DNA of 64,000 nt from Nemopilema nomurai (lineage: Eukaryota; Cnidaria; Scyphozoa; Rhizostomeae; Rhizostomatidae), in contig PEDN01001354.1 of assembly GCA_003864495.1 (NCBI GenBank), positions 1,054,001-1,118,000 on the forward strand, read 5' to 3'. Shown in pieces: positions 63,201 to 64,000 of this stretch (position 1 is its first letter; each line of letters opens with the position of its first letter). The notes beneath the pieces are model-generated. The model was not told the DNA's origin, did not search any database, and saw only the letters and a program-made list of their open reading frames with translations. Made by a program: the position numbers and the translations under genes.

Positions 63201-64000
63201 CAATCACTCTACATAGCTAGATGTACATGTGGGATTCTGTGAGTCGCATGCAACCTTGCTTTATAATACGTACTACTTGTCTTGTTTGAACATCCACTAA
63301 AACTGCTGGAAATTCGATTATTTCTTGTTTAAAATCCGGCGGGTTGTCATCTTCACAGGTAGCCTCAAAATCAATAACGATGACATAGTCTATTGGGTTT
63401 CTTGTTTGTTCCACGTTTGCTTCTCTTAGTTCTCGATCCTTTAACCAGTTCTTGAGTCGCTTCGAGACAACTTCACGTGTACCCCTAAAAAGTGACAAAT
63501 TTAGCAATGTGTTATACCACAAAGGTGAATTGGATATCGTCGTCACATGGGGGTATTCAGAGACTTGATTAATGATTTGTACAATGGCCAATGACGGCCT
63601 TGTTCCGGTAGTTTTGAATGGCAGGGCATGAACATGTTAAACGGCAAATAAGCATAACGCAACAAGATGGAGGGAATGGTTTTGCTCACATGGGTGATAT
63701 AGATGGAAAACTGAAACAACGTTTACTTAAAGGTCCCGGAAGAATTATGTATCATTCAATTACCCTTCAGATAGGCCACATTCCGCAAGTTTTTGACATA
63801 TTATATCTGTATCCATAAGGTTCACTCGGTTATTGCCCCTGGAAATTCTTTTGTACACGGGGTGAGTATATGTGCGAGGGTCTTTCTGCAGTGGCCGGAC
63901 ACCCTGCACCATCAGACTTCCACTTATTTTTGCCCCAGTACTATTGCTTGTTTTTTTCTTAACATTTTTGCTGGCTTTTTCATCATCAGAATCATCCGAT
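60265..64000 (-). CDS. ERI1-like: ERI1-like 3'-5' exoribonuclease (SAP + DEDDh), 5'-truncated by window edge
   Basis: Minus-strand exons in transcript order: 64000-63764 (partial), 63484-63277, 63145-63062, 62782-62676, 60538-60265. Phases agree and about 302 residues are visible. The N-terminal part is acidic/basic (SDDSDDEKASKNVKKK). A SAP domain spans the first junction (ICQKLAECGLS ... REVVSKRLKNWLK). The DEDDh exonuclease follows: Exo I VIVIDFEATCED, then NPPDFKQEIIEFPAVLVD, LTGITQ, Exo II LTDGPWD, and Exo III GRPHSGIDD with the catalytic His and Asp. All DEDDh residues are present. The end LLEDGCDLQINETFS is shorter than the human tail. ERI1 trims 5.8S rRNA, degrades histone mRNA through the stem-loop and restrains RNAi. 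SAP plus exonuclease favours ERI1 over ERI2 and ERI3. The last intron (60539-62675) is 2.1 kb, with no feature seen. Confidence 0.93.

Overview
The window is animal (metazoan) nuclear DNA. Genes are split by many short introns with canonical GT/AG borders, and the protein families are animal ones: a TBC1D24/Skywalker protein, an ABCC4/MRP4 transporter, a BOULE/DAZ RNA-binding protein and an ERI1 exoribonuclease. The A+T-rich, compact layout with CR1/L2-like LINE debris, hAT relics and MITEs suggests an early-branching invertebrate. A cnidarian is my best guess, but this is inference. I joined exons by hand from reading frame, splice borders and family knowledge; no search was run.

Layout. (1) 1-2589, plus strand: the 3' part of a long coiled-coil protein, cut by the left edge. 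(2) 2590-5807: intergenic, with a 37-bp minisatellite and a minus-strand hAT-transposase-like scrap. (3) 5808-13598, plus strand: an 11-exon TBC1D24-like gene, 785 aa, TBC plus TLDc. (4) 13599-15383: spacer with simple repeats and a hairpin. (5) 15384-47020: a tandem duplication of one ABCC4-like gene. Unit 1 (15384-30060) holds an intact 29-exon gene (15526-28254, 1353 aa). Unit 2 (30061-47020) holds a near-identical copy (30201-43891) with two reading-frame lesions, a hAT-type insertion in its last intron, and downstream an orphan copy of exon 1. Unit 1 ends in a decayed LINE. (6) 47021-52072: gene-poor spacer with one MITE. (7) 52073-about 59962, plus strand: a boule-like gene with a second MITE in its second intron, in opposite orientation. 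(8) 60265-64000, minus strand: the 3' part of an ERI1-like gene, cut by the right edge and convergent with boule.

The genes do not form one pathway. TBC1D24 and ABCC4 act at membranes (vesicle traffic; organic-anion/nucleotide export). BOULE and ERI1 act on RNA (germline translation control; histone mRNA, rRNA and small-RNA processing); their adjacency may be chance. I found no undescribed system. The most informative content is the well-resolved history of the ABCC4 tandem duplication: clean breakpoints, decay of one copy, a mobile-element insertion with a matching empty site in the sister copy, and traces of a third copy.
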